Assembly (NCBI GenBank): GCA_030428395.1 | Contig: JAUIDW010000010.1 | Span: forward strand, 1-42,041 | Direction of reading: 5' to 3' | Length of the DNA: 42,041 bases | DNA from: a bacterium | GTDB taxonomy: Bacteria; Planctomycetota; UBA1135; GCA-002686595 | Part shown: in pieces, positions 32,738-40,235 of the stretch | Numbering within the stretch: the stretch's first letter is position 1 | Layout: each line of letters starts with the position of its first letter | Made by a program: the position numbers and the translations under genes | Notes under the pieces: model-generated | Databases searched by the model: none | What the model saw: only the letters and a program-made list of their open reading frames with translations | Told to the model about the DNA's origin: nothing

Positions 32738-34378
32738 TCAGCCGGACGTCGCCGACGTCATCACGTCGCGCGAGGAGCTGGCCGAGTTGCCGCCGCTGCC
32801 GGTCTTGTGCCCGGGGTCCATGAAGGACCGCGACAGGCCGTGGCCGCGCTTCAGGAGCTTGCGCTCGACGCGGTTGTAGACGTCGAAGGCGCGCATCTCC
32901 CACGAGCTGTTGGAGTAGTCGCCGGTCTCCAGGCGCCGCCGCGCGCGCTTCTCCCAGATGCCCTTGGTCCCGCGGGCGAGCCCGCGGTCCAGCGTGCGGA
33001 AGTGGTCGTACGCCTTGCGCACGCGCGCGACCTCGTCGGGGATGTTGCCCGGCCAGGTCTCCTGCAGGTGGTACTCGCCGATGGAACCCCAGTCGACGAG
33101 GCCGACCGGCGGCTTGTAGCCCATCCCCACGGCCTGGTCGAACATGGCCGTGCCCGGGATCGGCCGGAAGGGCCAGACCGTCGGGCTGGAGAGCGGGCAC
33201 AGCACGTGCGTGCGGCGCGCCATGTCGAGCGTGGCCAGCATCGAGTCCGCGGTCTCGCCGGGGTAGCCGATGATGTACGTGATCGACGTCATGATCCCGC
33301 GGCGGTCCATCTCGTAGCCCGCCTCGACGTTGTCGTCGCCTTTGATGGGCTTGCCGATGGCGCGCATCATGTCCTCGGTCGCCGCCTCGGCGCCGATCTC
33401 GGCGACGTACATGCCGGACTCGGCCATCAGGTCGAGGGTCGACGGCTTGTACATCAGGATCGAGTGGGTCTCGATGAAGCAGTTCCAGTGGATGCGCAGG
33501 TCGCGCTTCAGCAGGCCCTCGGCGAAGTCGCGCGCGCGCTTCTCCATCACGCCCCAGTTGGCGTCGTGGAAGCGGACGACGTCGAAGCCCCAGCGGTCGT
33601 GCAGCTCCTCGAGCTCGTCCAGCATCCGGTCGGCCGGCTGGGCCTTCCAGCGGCGGCTGGTGACCTCCGGCGAGCAGCAGAACGTGCAGGGCTCGGGGCA
33701 GCCGTAGCTCGAGAAGTACGTGATCCCGAAGTACGGCGCGCGGTCCCCCATCGACAGCGGCGTCGGCATGCGCAGCACGTCGCGGTGGCTGTCGGGGCGC
33801 AGCTGGTGGAGCTTGTACGGCTCGATGTCGATCAGGTCGTAGGCCGGGGTCAGCACCTTGTCCCAGCCGGCCACGGCGCGGCGCGGGGTGCGGACGACCT
33901 CGCCGTCGCGCAGGAGCGCCAGGCCCTCGACGTCGTCGAGCGGCTCGCCCGCGTCGATCGCGCGGACCACGTCGCGGAAGGTCAGCTCGCCCTGGCCCAG
34001 CACCACGGCCTCGTACAGCCCGGTGGCGAGCTGCAGGTCCGGCTTCACCGACGCGAACCAGCCCCCGATGACCATCTTCAGGTCGGGGTGGCGCGCCTTG
34101 ACCTTCTGCGCGCAGTGGTAGCCGTCGGCGACCATGTAGCCGAGGATCCCCGTGGTCGCGAACAGCATCGCGCCCTCGCACGCCTCGACCGCGCGGCGGT
34201 GGGCGTCCTCCTGCTCGTGGATCGACCCGTCGACCAGCACGACCTCGTAGCCGTCGTGGATGGGCCAGGAGGCGATGGTCATCATCTCCAGCGGCAGCAT
34301 GTCCTTGCTGGAGGGCTTTCCGAGCCGCTCGTTCACCTGCTGCGGCTGGTAGAGGACGATCTTCTTCCGGCGGCTCAT
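32738..34378 (-). CDS. B12-binding-type radical SAM protein
   Basis: A 546-residue radical SAM enzyme. Residues about 1-150 form a Rossmann-like domain at the position of a cobalamin-binding domain (VVLVDGSIHEQEDAHRRAV; KMVIGGWFAS; VVLGQGELTFRDVV), but no DxHxxG lower-ligand motif is visible. The radical SAM core begins with GCPEPCTFC (Cys227, Cys231, Cys234), the CxxxCxxC cluster site, followed by WNCFIETHSI, GAEAATEDMMRAIGKP and ITYIIGYPGET. The C-terminal 25 residues are a Ser/Gly-rich tail. The substrate cannot be named; relatives act on lipids, hopanoids, tetrapyrroles or antibiotics. The ATG at 34378 starts immediately before the first beta strand. It is 255 bp from pdxA on the same strand. 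Confidence 0.87.
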   Translation of the reverse strand: MSRRKKIVLYQPQQVNERLGKPSSKDMLPLEMMTIASWPIHDGYEVVLVDGSIHEQEDAHRRAVEACEGAMLFATTGILGYMVADGYHCAQKVKARHPDLKMVIGGWFASVKPDLQLATGLYEAVVLGQGELTFRDVVRAIDAGEPLDDVEGLALLRDGEVVRTPRRAVAGWDKVLTPAYDLIDIEPYKLHQLRPDSHRDVLRMPTPLSMGDRAPYFGITYFSSYGCPEPCTFCCSPEVTSRRWKAQPADRMLDELEELHDRWGFDVVRFHDANWGVMEKRARDFAEGLLKRDLRIHWNCFIETHSILMYKPSTLDLMAESGMYVAEIGAEAATEDMMRAIGKPIKGDDNVEAGYEMDRRGIMTSITYIIGYPGETADSMLATLDMARRTHVLCPLSSPTVWPFRPIPGTAMFDQAVGMGYKPPVGLVDWGSIGEYHLQETWPGNIPDEVARVRKAYDHFRTLDRGLARGTKGIWEKRARRRLETGDYSNSSWEMRAFDVYNRVERKLLKRGHGLSRSFMDPGHKTGSGGNSASSSRDVMTSATSG

Positions 34379-34484
34379 GCGTCGGGGGGCTCCGTGGCTC
34401 GTCGGGGGGAGAGAGGGCGGCGTCCGGGGCCGCGGGGGCGCCCCGGGGGGTCCGGAGGGCCGCGGACACGAATCCGCAATCGGA

Positions 34485-34490
34485 AGTCTA
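34485..34490 (-). promoter_or_regulatory. -10-like TAGACT upstream of the radical SAM gene
   Basis: The only AT-richer patch in the gap 34379-34633. TAGACTTCC is identical to the box before the ECF sigma gene. The leader would be about 100 nt. The rest of the gap is GC-rich and unremarkable. Confidence 0.3.
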
Positions 34491-34633
34491 CCAGGGGTGG
34501 GTCGCGGCCGGAGACGCCCCGGCGCGGCGGGCCCCCGCGGGCTGCGCGGGGACGCTCTCGGGGGGCTCATCGGCCGCCGGAGCCCCCCTGCGCCAGGCGG
34601 ATGCGCGCGTCCTCTCCCGCCCCCCGGCCCGGC

Positions 34634-35623
34634 TCAGCAGGTCCGCTCCTCGACGGCCGGCGCGTGGGCCGCGGCCCAGACCAGCGCCCGCGCGAGGTTG
34701 CGCGGGGAGGCGCGGCCCGTGCCCACCAGGTCGAAGGCGGTCCCGTGGGCGGGGCTGACGCGCAGGTACGGCAGGCCGGCGATCACCGTCAGCGCCTCGT
34801 CGGGCGCGTGGAGCTTCACCGGGATGAAGGCCTGGTCGTGGTACAGGGCGAGGACGCCGTCGAACTCCCCGCGGGCCGCGCGGAGGAACACGGTGTCGGG
34901 CGACAGGGGGCCGGAGACGTCCAGGCCGCGCTCGCGGGCGCGGTCGACGGCGGGGACCAGCACCCGGCCGTCCTCCTCGCCGAGCAGGCCGCCCTCCCCA
35001 GCGTGTGGGTTCCAGCCGGCCAGCGCGAGGCGCGGCGCGTCGAGGCCCCAGCTGCGCAGGGTGCGGCCCCAGAGCTCGAGGTGCCGCACGATCGAGGGCG
35101 CGTCGACCGCGTCCAGGGCGGCGCGCAGCGGGAGGTGGCGCGTCAGCAGCAGCACGCGCAGGTCCCCCGCCAGGGCCGCCATGGCGGTGAAGGGCTCGCC
35201 GCACCAGCGGGTCAGGAGCTGCGTCTGCCCCTCGACGCGCTCGCCCGCCAGGTGCAGGGCCGTCTTCGACACGGGCGCCGTGACGAGCGCGCGCACGCGC
35301 CCGGCGTGGGCCAGCTCGTGGCCGGCGCGCAGCGCCGCCAGCGCTGCGGCGCCCCCGGCGGCCTGCGCCTGCCCGGGCGCCACGTCGCTGGCGTCCCCCG
35401 CGGGGTGCCAGCCGACCGCGGGAGCGCCGGGCTCGTCGGCCTCCCCCGGGTCCAGCACCGGGATCGACGCGGGTCGCAGCTGCGGCGGGCCGATCAGCAG
35501 GACGCGCGCCGCGGCCGTGACCTCGTCGGCGCAGGCCGCCCGCGTCGAGATCTCCGGGCCGATGCCCGCCGGGTCGCCCACGGCCAGCGCGAGCAGGGGA
35601 CGGGCGGAGCTGCGTGCGTGCAC
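34634..35623 (-). CDS. pdxA: 4-hydroxythreonine-4-phosphate dehydrogenase
   Basis: A 329-residue PdxA, which oxidises 4-phosphooxy-threonine in the DXP-dependent route to pyridoxal phosphate. GDPAGIGPE (16-24) and PVSK (117-120) are present, and all three metal ligands are in place: His163 (TRHLPLR), His207 (NPHAGEGG) and His262 (YHDQ). SPAHGTAFD is the expected C-terminal block. The substrate-binding GHTE motif reads GQTQ (132-135), so its His is Gln. The start is GTG at 35623, which gives normal length; no ribosome binding site is clear. TACAAT is 29 nt upstream. No other vitamin B6 gene is adjacent. Confidence 0.92.
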   Translation of the reverse strand: MHARSSARPLLALAVGDPAGIGPEISTRAACADEVTAAARVLLIGPPQLRPASIPVLDPGEADEPGAPAVGWHPAGDASDVAPGQAQAAGGAAALAALRAGHELAHAGRVRALVTAPVSKTALHLAGERVEGQTQLLTRWCGEPFTAMAALAGDLRVLLLTRHLPLRAALDAVDAPSIVRHLELWGRTLRSWGLDAPRLALAGWNPHAGEGGLLGEEDGRVLVPAVDRARERGLDVSGPLSPDTVFLRAARGEFDGVLALYHDQAFIPVKLHAPDEALTVIAGLPYLRVSPAHGTAFDLVGTGRASPRNLARALVWAAAHAPAVEERTC

Positions 35624-35652
35624 GGCGGAGGAGCGCGTCTGCGCGCGGCGGC

Positions 35653-35658
35653 GGATTG
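35653..35658 (-). promoter_or_regulatory. -10 element TACAAT of pdxA
   Basis: TACAATCCGCC on the minus strand, 29 nt before the GTG at 35623, identical over 11 bases to the box before the M14 operon. The 230-bp divergent gap 35624-35853 also holds the promoter of the propeller gene. Confidence 0.45.
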
Positions 35659-35798
35659 TACCGGCCGCGGGTGTCCGCCGGGCGTCGCGCCCGTCCCGCG
35701 GGGACGACGCGGGGCGGTTCCGTCCGATCCGGAAACATCCGCGGCACCCCGTCGGACCCCTCAGGGCCCTCTCCCGCCGGCTCCCGACGTCCGTTCGG

Positions 35799-35828
35799 TT
35801 GCGGGTTCGCCCACCCCCGGGCTAAGGT
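35799..35828 (+). promoter_or_regulatory. Possible promoter of the calcium-loop propeller gene
   Basis: TTGCGG (35799-35804), 18 bp, TAAGGT (35823-35828). Transcription would start about 20 nt before the ATG at 35854. Both hexamers are weak matches. Confidence 0.35.
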
Positions 35829-35853
35829 TGGGTACCTCTCGCCACTCTCCGCC

Positions 35854-37389
35854 ATGCGCCTGCTGCTCTCCCTGTCCATGGCGGCCCTCCTCGTCCCCGC
35901 GGCCCACCCCCAGGGCCGCACGCTGTCAGGACTCCGCCGCGTCGGCGGGTCGCAGCCCGGCGTCGAGTTCCAGGGCCCGCCCCCGCCCATCTTCCGCGCC
36001 AGCTCGGCGCCGGGGGAGCTGGACGGCAACGGCGAGTGCAAGCACCCGTCCATCTCGCCCTGCGGGCGTTACGTCGCCTTCGAGACGGACTCGTCGAACC
36101 TCGGCATCGCCGACGTCAACCTGCAGCGCGACGTCTACCTGCGCGACCGCGACCCCGACGACGACGGCGAGCTCGACGAGCCCGGGCAGATCGCGTACGT
36201 GCTGATCAGCGTCGCCTCGAACGGCCTCCAGGCCTCGGCCAGCAGCTTCGACCCCTCCGTCTCCGAGAACGGGCGCCACGTTTGCTTCACCTCGGCGGCC
36301 TCCAACCTCGTGTTCGGCGACACCAACATGGCCGCCGACATCCTGGTGCGCGACCGCGACGCGGACGGCGACGGCATCTTCGACGAGCCCGGCGAGTCCA
36401 CGACCACGCGCATCAGCGTGTCCAGCACGGGGACGGAGGCGAACGGCGACTCGTCGCTCGCCAAGATCTCCGCGGACGGGCGCACGGTCGTGTTCGAGAG
36501 CTTCGCCGACAACCTCTACCAGGTCGACGGCAACGGCCAGAAGGACGTCTTCTTCCACGACCGCGACCCGGACGGGAACGGGTTCTTCGACGAGGGCAAC
36601 GGCGTCACCGTCCGCGTCAGCACGAGCATGTTCGGCCAGGCCGGCAACGACATGAGCTCGAACCCCTCGGTGTCCGCGACCGGGCGCCTGGTCGTGTTCG
36701 AGAGCCGCGCGAGCGACCTCGTGGCGGGCGACCTGGGCACCTCGTGGGACATCTTCGTCCACGACCGCGACCCCGACGGGAACGGCGTCTTCGACGAGGG
36801 CAACGAGACGCTCACGCGGCTCAGCCTCGCGCCCGGCGGCGGGCCGTCGAACGGGGACTCGCGCCGGCCGCACATCACGCCCGACGGGCGCCACGTCGTC
36901 TTCGAGAGCGCGGCGACCAACCTGGGGCCCTTCGACGCGAACGGCGTGATCGACATCTACGCGCTGGACCGGGACCCCGACGACAACGGGATCCTCGACG
37001 AGGGCAACCAGGTGATCCGGCTGATGTCGGTGAACAACTCGGGGGTGCTCGCCAACGACAACTGCATCTGGGCGCGGACGTCCTGGTCGGGACGCTACGT
37101 GGCCTACGTCAGCTTCGCGCGCAACCTCAGCCCCCTGGACCACAACTTCACGTTCGACGTGTTCGCGCGCGACCGCGACCCCGACGGGAACGGCGTCTTC
37201 GACGAGGGCAACGGCGTCACGCTCCTGCTGAGCCGCATCAGCAACCACGTCGGCGACATGCTCTCCGGCAACGGCGAGATCTCGGCGGACGGGCGTTACA
37301 AGGCCTTCGCGACGGACGCCACGAACCTGAACTCGAACGGCAACGACCGCAACGGCCTGCGCGACATCTACGTCCGCCAGCTCTACTGA
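35854..37389 (+). CDS. Secreted PD40/TolB-like beta-propeller with calcium-type loops in its blades
   Basis: A 511-residue exported protein: signal peptide 1-20 (ending PAAHPQ), then seven blades of about 62-65 residues. Each blade has a PD40/TolB-like strand pair (ISPCGRYVAFETDSSNL, VSENGRHVCFTSAASNL, ISADGRTVVFESFADNL and so on). Six of them end in an Asp-rich 12-residue loop: DRDPDDDGELDE (98-109), then DRDADGDGIFDE, DRDPDGNGFFDE, DRDPDGNGVFDE, DRDPDDNGILDE and DRDPDGNGVFDE. The D-x-D-x-D-G/N pattern with a final Glu fits calcium-binding loops. A calcium-stabilised surface protein or binding module is inferred; no catalytic site is seen. The 3' end overlaps the convergent sulfatase-like gene by 7 bp. 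Confidence 0.85.
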   Translation: MRLLLSLSMAALLVPAAHPQGRTLSGLRRVGGSQPGVEFQGPPPPIFRASSAPGELDGNGECKHPSISPCGRYVAFETDSSNLGIADVNLQRDVYLRDRDPDDDGELDEPGQIAYVLISVASNGLQASASSFDPSVSENGRHVCFTSAASNLVFGDTNMAADILVRDRDADGDGIFDEPGESTTTRISVSSTGTEANGDSSLAKISADGRTVVFESFADNLYQVDGNGQKDVFFHDRDPDGNGFFDEGNGVTVRVSTSMFGQAGNDMSSNPSVSATGRLVVFESRASDLVAGDLGTSWDIFVHDRDPDGNGVFDEGNETLTRLSLAPGGGPSNGDSRRPHITPDGRHVVFESAATNLGPFDANGVIDIYALDRDPDDNGILDEGNQVIRLMSVNNSGVLANDNCIWARTSWSGRYVAYVSFARNLSPLDHNFTFDVFARDRDPDGNGVFDEGNGVTLLLSRISNHVGDMLSGNGEISADGRYKAFATDATNLNSNGNDRNGLRDIYVRQLY

Positions 37390-39389
37390 GCCTCGCCCGC
37401 CTGCCGCCGGCGGACGGCGGCCATCTGGGCGCGCGCGGACTCCCCCGCTCCCTGGGGATCGACCTCCAGCGCGCGCTCGAACTCGCGCAGCGCCCGCTCG
37501 TACCGGCCGAGCTGCGCCAGGTGGTTGCCGCGGGCCAGGTAGATGCCGCCCTCGTTCGGGTCGAGCTGCTCGGCGCGCTCGAGGGCCGCGCGGAACTCGT
37601 CGATGCGGCCGTTGCGGTGCAGCACCCGGGCGAGCGAGACGAAGGCCTCCGCGGTCGGCCGCAGCCGGGCCACCTCGCGCGCGGCGCGCTCCGCGTCCTG
37701 CCACCGGCCGGCGTCGGTGTGGGCGTTGAAGGCGATCTCCCAGGCGTTCGCGTTGCGCGGCTCCTCCGCCAGCAGGGCGTCGACCTCGGCCAGGGCCTCG
37801 TCGTGGCGCCCCTCGACCACCAGCGCGCGCGCCGCCATCAAGCGGCGGAACGCGTCCATGCGGTCCTTCGGGTCGGGCAGCGCGCCGTCCGCGCCGGCGC
37901 CGTCCCGGACGTCGTCCAGGTAGCCCAGCGCGGCCAGGTGCGCGCGGTCCTCGGCCGCGACGGCCGCCGGCGCGGGAGGCAGCGCCGCGACCGACCCCAG
38001 CAGCTCCTCCAGGGCGCCCCGTAGCTCGGCCGCGCCCGGCGCCTCCGTGCCCAGGTTCGAGAGCTCGCCCGGGTCCGCCCCGACGTCGTAGTACTCCGCG
38101 CGCGGCGCCAGCACGAACTTGTCCGCGCTGCGGCGCAGGCCGAAGAGCGGCGCCCAGCCGCTGCGCAGGTGGCCGCCCAGCGTCTCCAGGTAAGCCGCGC
38201 GATCGGGCTCGTCCGGCGCCAGCAGGTCCTGGCCGTCCGCCTCCTCCAGCGCGGGGGCGCCGAGCAGCGCGAGGATCGTCGGCGCCACGTCGACGAGGCT
38301 CGCCACGCGGTCGGTCACGACCCTGGGTTCGGGGAAGAGGTCGGGGCTGGAGAGCACCAGCGGGACGCGCATGGTCGCGTCGTGCACCAGGCGCCCGTGC
38401 GTCGCCTCCCCGTGCTCGCCCAGGGCCTCGCCGTGGTCGGCCGTCACGACGACCAGCGTGTCGTCGAGCCGCCCGGCGCCGCGGAGGAATTCGACCAGGC
38501 GGCCGACCTCGGCGTCGACCGCCGCGACCTCGGCCTCGTACGCCGACCGCCCCGGCGTCGCGAACTCCGGCGCGGCCGCGTACGGGAAGTGCGGGTCGAA
38601 GTAGTGGACCCAGGCGAAGAAGCGCTCGCCCGCGCCCAGTCCGCCGAGCCAGTCGAGGGCGGCGCGCGTGACGTCCGCGCCGGCGCGCTCCGAGTACAGG
38701 CCCTGGCGGGCGGTGGCCTGGCGCTCGGCCCGCGCCTCCGGCCCGAGCCGGTCGTCGTAGCGCTCGAACCCCTGCTCCAGGCCGTAGCGGCCGTCCAGCA
38801 CGTAGGCCCCCACGAAGGCCCCCGTCCGCAGCCCGCGAGCGCGCAGGACCTCCGCCAGGGTCCGGGCCTCCTCGCCCAGCCGGAACCCGCCGTTGTCGCG
38901 CACGCCGTGGCGCGGCGGGATGCGGCCCGTCCAGAGGCTCGCGTGGGCGGGGAGCGTCAGCGGCGCGGTCGTGAACGCCTGGGCGAACACGACCCCCGTG
39001 CGCGCGAGCGCGTCGACGTTCGGCGTCAGCCCGCCGTCGTGCCCGTAGCAACCGAAGCGGTCGGCGCGCGTCGTGTCGAGCGTGACCACGAGCACCGACA
39101 GCCCGTCCGGACCGTCCGCCGCGCGCGGCCCGCACGCGACCAGCCCCCCGACCGCGGCCAGCGCCCCGCACGCGGCCAGCGCCAGGAGCGCCCGGACCCG
39201 GCTCCTGCGCGCCCACGCGGAGCCGCCGCCCCGGAGCGTGGAGCAGGCGCCGACCCGCGCCGCTCCCCCGGCCGCGCGAGCCACCGGGTACCGGACGTCG
39301 CGGGCCGCCGGGTCGCGAACGGCACGGGCCGTCGGGTCGCAGGCGGCGCGGGCCGTCGGGTCGCGGGGGGAACGGGAGGGCGGGGACAC
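37383..39389 (-). CDS. Sulfatase-like hydrolase with C-terminal TPRs
   Basis: A 668-residue alkaline-phosphatase-superfamily protein. Metal and core motifs: VVTLDTTRADRFGCYG (102-117), PLTLPAHASLWTGRIPPRHGVRDN (143 on), HYFDPHFPY, VTADHGEALGEHGEATHG. At the formylglycine position of sulfatases (C/S-x-P-x-R) it has Thr145-L-P-A-H, so the nucleophile would be threonine, as in phosphatase-like members. C-terminal residues about 515-655 hold TPRs. The N terminus has a hydrophobic segment with a lipobox-like LVAC (Cys86), preceded by an in-frame repeat (DPTARA-type). The GTG at 39389 has AGG 5 nt upstream and an in-frame stop just before it; GTG 39284, at the end of the repeat, is an alternative start. 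The substrate is unknown; a cell-surface sugar or phosphoester is plausible. Confidence 0.85.
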   Translation of the reverse strand: MSPPSRSPRDPTARAACDPTARAVRDPAARDVRYPVARAAGGAARVGACSTLRGGGSAWARRSRVRALLALAACGALAAVGGLVACGPRAADGPDGLSVLVVTLDTTRADRFGCYGHDGGLTPNVDALARTGVVFAQAFTTAPLTLPAHASLWTGRIPPRHGVRDNGGFRLGEEARTLAEVLRARGLRTGAFVGAYVLDGRYGLEQGFERYDDRLGPEARAERQATARQGLYSERAGADVTRAALDWLGGLGAGERFFAWVHYFDPHFPYAAAPEFATPGRSAYEAEVAAVDAEVGRLVEFLRGAGRLDDTLVVVTADHGEALGEHGEATHGRLVHDATMRVPLVLSSPDLFPEPRVVTDRVASLVDVAPTILALLGAPALEEADGQDLLAPDEPDRAAYLETLGGHLRSGWAPLFGLRRSADKFVLAPRAEYYDVGADPGELSNLGTEAPGAAELRGALEELLGSVAALPPAPAAVAAEDRAHLAALGYLDDVRDGAGADGALPDPKDRMDAFRRLMAARALVVEGRHDEALAEVDALLAEEPRNANAWEIAFNAHTDAGRWQDAERAAREVARLRPTAEAFVSLARVLHRNGRIDEFRAALERAEQLDPNEGGIYLARGNHLAQLGRYERALREFERALEVDPQGAGESARAQMAAVRRRQAGEAQ
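39285..39380 (-). repeat. Four 24-bp tandem repeats at the 5' end of the sulfatase-like gene
   Basis: Units start at 39285, 39309, 39333 and 39357 (plus-strand consensus starts CGGGTCGCG). They encode octapeptides such as DPTARAVR in the gene's frame. The block ends one base from the alternative GTG start at 39284, again just before the signal-sequence region. Confidence 0.85.
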
Positions 39390-39427
39390 GCTCGCCTACA
39401 CCTTCCCGCGCGGGCGGCCCGGGGTCC

Positions 39428-39476
39428 AACGAAGAAGCTCCCCACGGCCCAGGGGAGCCGCGGGGAGCCGTTCGTT
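39428..39476 (-). terminator. Terminator hairpin after the sigma/anti-sigma/secreted-protein operon
   Basis: AACGAA (39428-39433) pairs with TTCGTT (39471-39476) and GCTCCCC (39437-39443) with GGGGAGC (39462-39468); a second GGGGAGC at 39452 allows an alternative fold. It lies 32 bp past the TAG at 39508-39510. The 118-bp gap 39390-39507 holds no gene. Confidence 0.6.
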
Positions 39477-39507
39477 GCTTCGCTGGCGAGGGAGCTCGGT
39501 GAGCTCG

Positions 39508-40215
39508 CTACTCGCGTCGTTGGATCAGGGAGACCAGCTCGTCGCCGGCCCGCAGGCCGAGGCTGGCGCGCGCGCCGTTCAGGCCCGCGAAGCGCATCGT
39601 GGCGGGGCCGCGGTCGAGGACGCCGTCGCGCACCAGGCGCGCGAGGGGGAGCCCGAGGTCGCCGGGGCTCGTCAGGAGCTGGGGCGCGGTGGTGCCGGAA
39701 GCCCACTCCACGGCCGCGGAGCCGCCGACGTAGCGCAGGCCGACGACCACGCGGACGTCGACGAGGCCCAGGGCGAGGGCGTCGCGGTTCAGCTGGACGG
39801 TCGGCTCGCCCAGGAAGGTCCAGCGTTCTACGGGGGCGTCGAGCCCCTGGGTCGAGGGCGCCACGGTCTGGATCAGCACCTCGCCCGCGCCGAAGGCGTC
39901 CACGACGAGGTTCCGGAGGGCCGCCTGGGGCCCGACGAGCACGAGGGAGGGTTCCAGGGGGAGGTCGCAGGCGCTCCCGTCCCGGCCCTCGTCCACGCGC
40001 CCGTTGCCGTCGTCGCGGGAGGTCGGGAGGCTCCCGACCTCGTCCTCGAGGCTGTCGGAGTCGGAGCTTCCGTCGCCGTAGCCACCGCCGGAGGTCTCGC
40101 CGAGGCTGCTGGCGAAGCCGGGCACTGCCGGAACCGCGAGCCAGCCTGCGAGCAGGGCCAGGGTCAGGCCTCGGAGCAGGCCCGGACGGATCGAAGTGTC
40201 GTTGAGGGTCTTCAT
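39508..40215 (-). CDS. Secreted protein of unknown function in a sigma-factor operon
   Basis: A 235-residue exported protein not recognised as a known family. It has a signal peptide (about 1-44; hydrophobic LLRGLTLALLAGWLAVPAVPGFASS) and then a Gly/Ser/Asp-rich linker (GGGYGDGSSDSDSLEDE). The sequence DDGNGRVDEG looks like a calcium loop and resembles those in the propeller at 35854-37389. The rest (about 95-235) is a beta-rich domain with phrases such as LVLVGPQAALRNLVVDAFG and LGLRAGDELVSLIQ. The ATG at 40215 has GGAGG 9 nt upstream. It begins 20 bp after the anti-sigma stop, so it is the third gene of that operon and may be a target or partner of the sigma system. Confidence 0.75.
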   Translation of the reverse strand: MKTLNDTSIRPGLLRGLTLALLAGWLAVPAVPGFASSLGETSGGGYGDGSSDSDSLEDEVGSLPTSRDDGNGRVDEGRDGSACDLPLEPSLVLVGPQAALRNLVVDAFGAGEVLIQTVAPSTQGLDAPVERWTFLGEPTVQLNRDALALGLVDVRVVVGLRYVGGSAAVEWASGTTAPQLLTSPGDLGLPLARLVRDGVLDRGPATMRFAGLNGARASLGLRAGDELVSLIQRRE

Positions 40216-40235
40216 GTTGGTGGGCCTCCGGAGCA

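Noticed and set aside
29403-36205. Long plus-strand frames opposite the kinase, sigma, radical SAM and pdxA genes
   Set aside because: The minus-strand products have complete, recognisable domains; the plus-strand translations do not.
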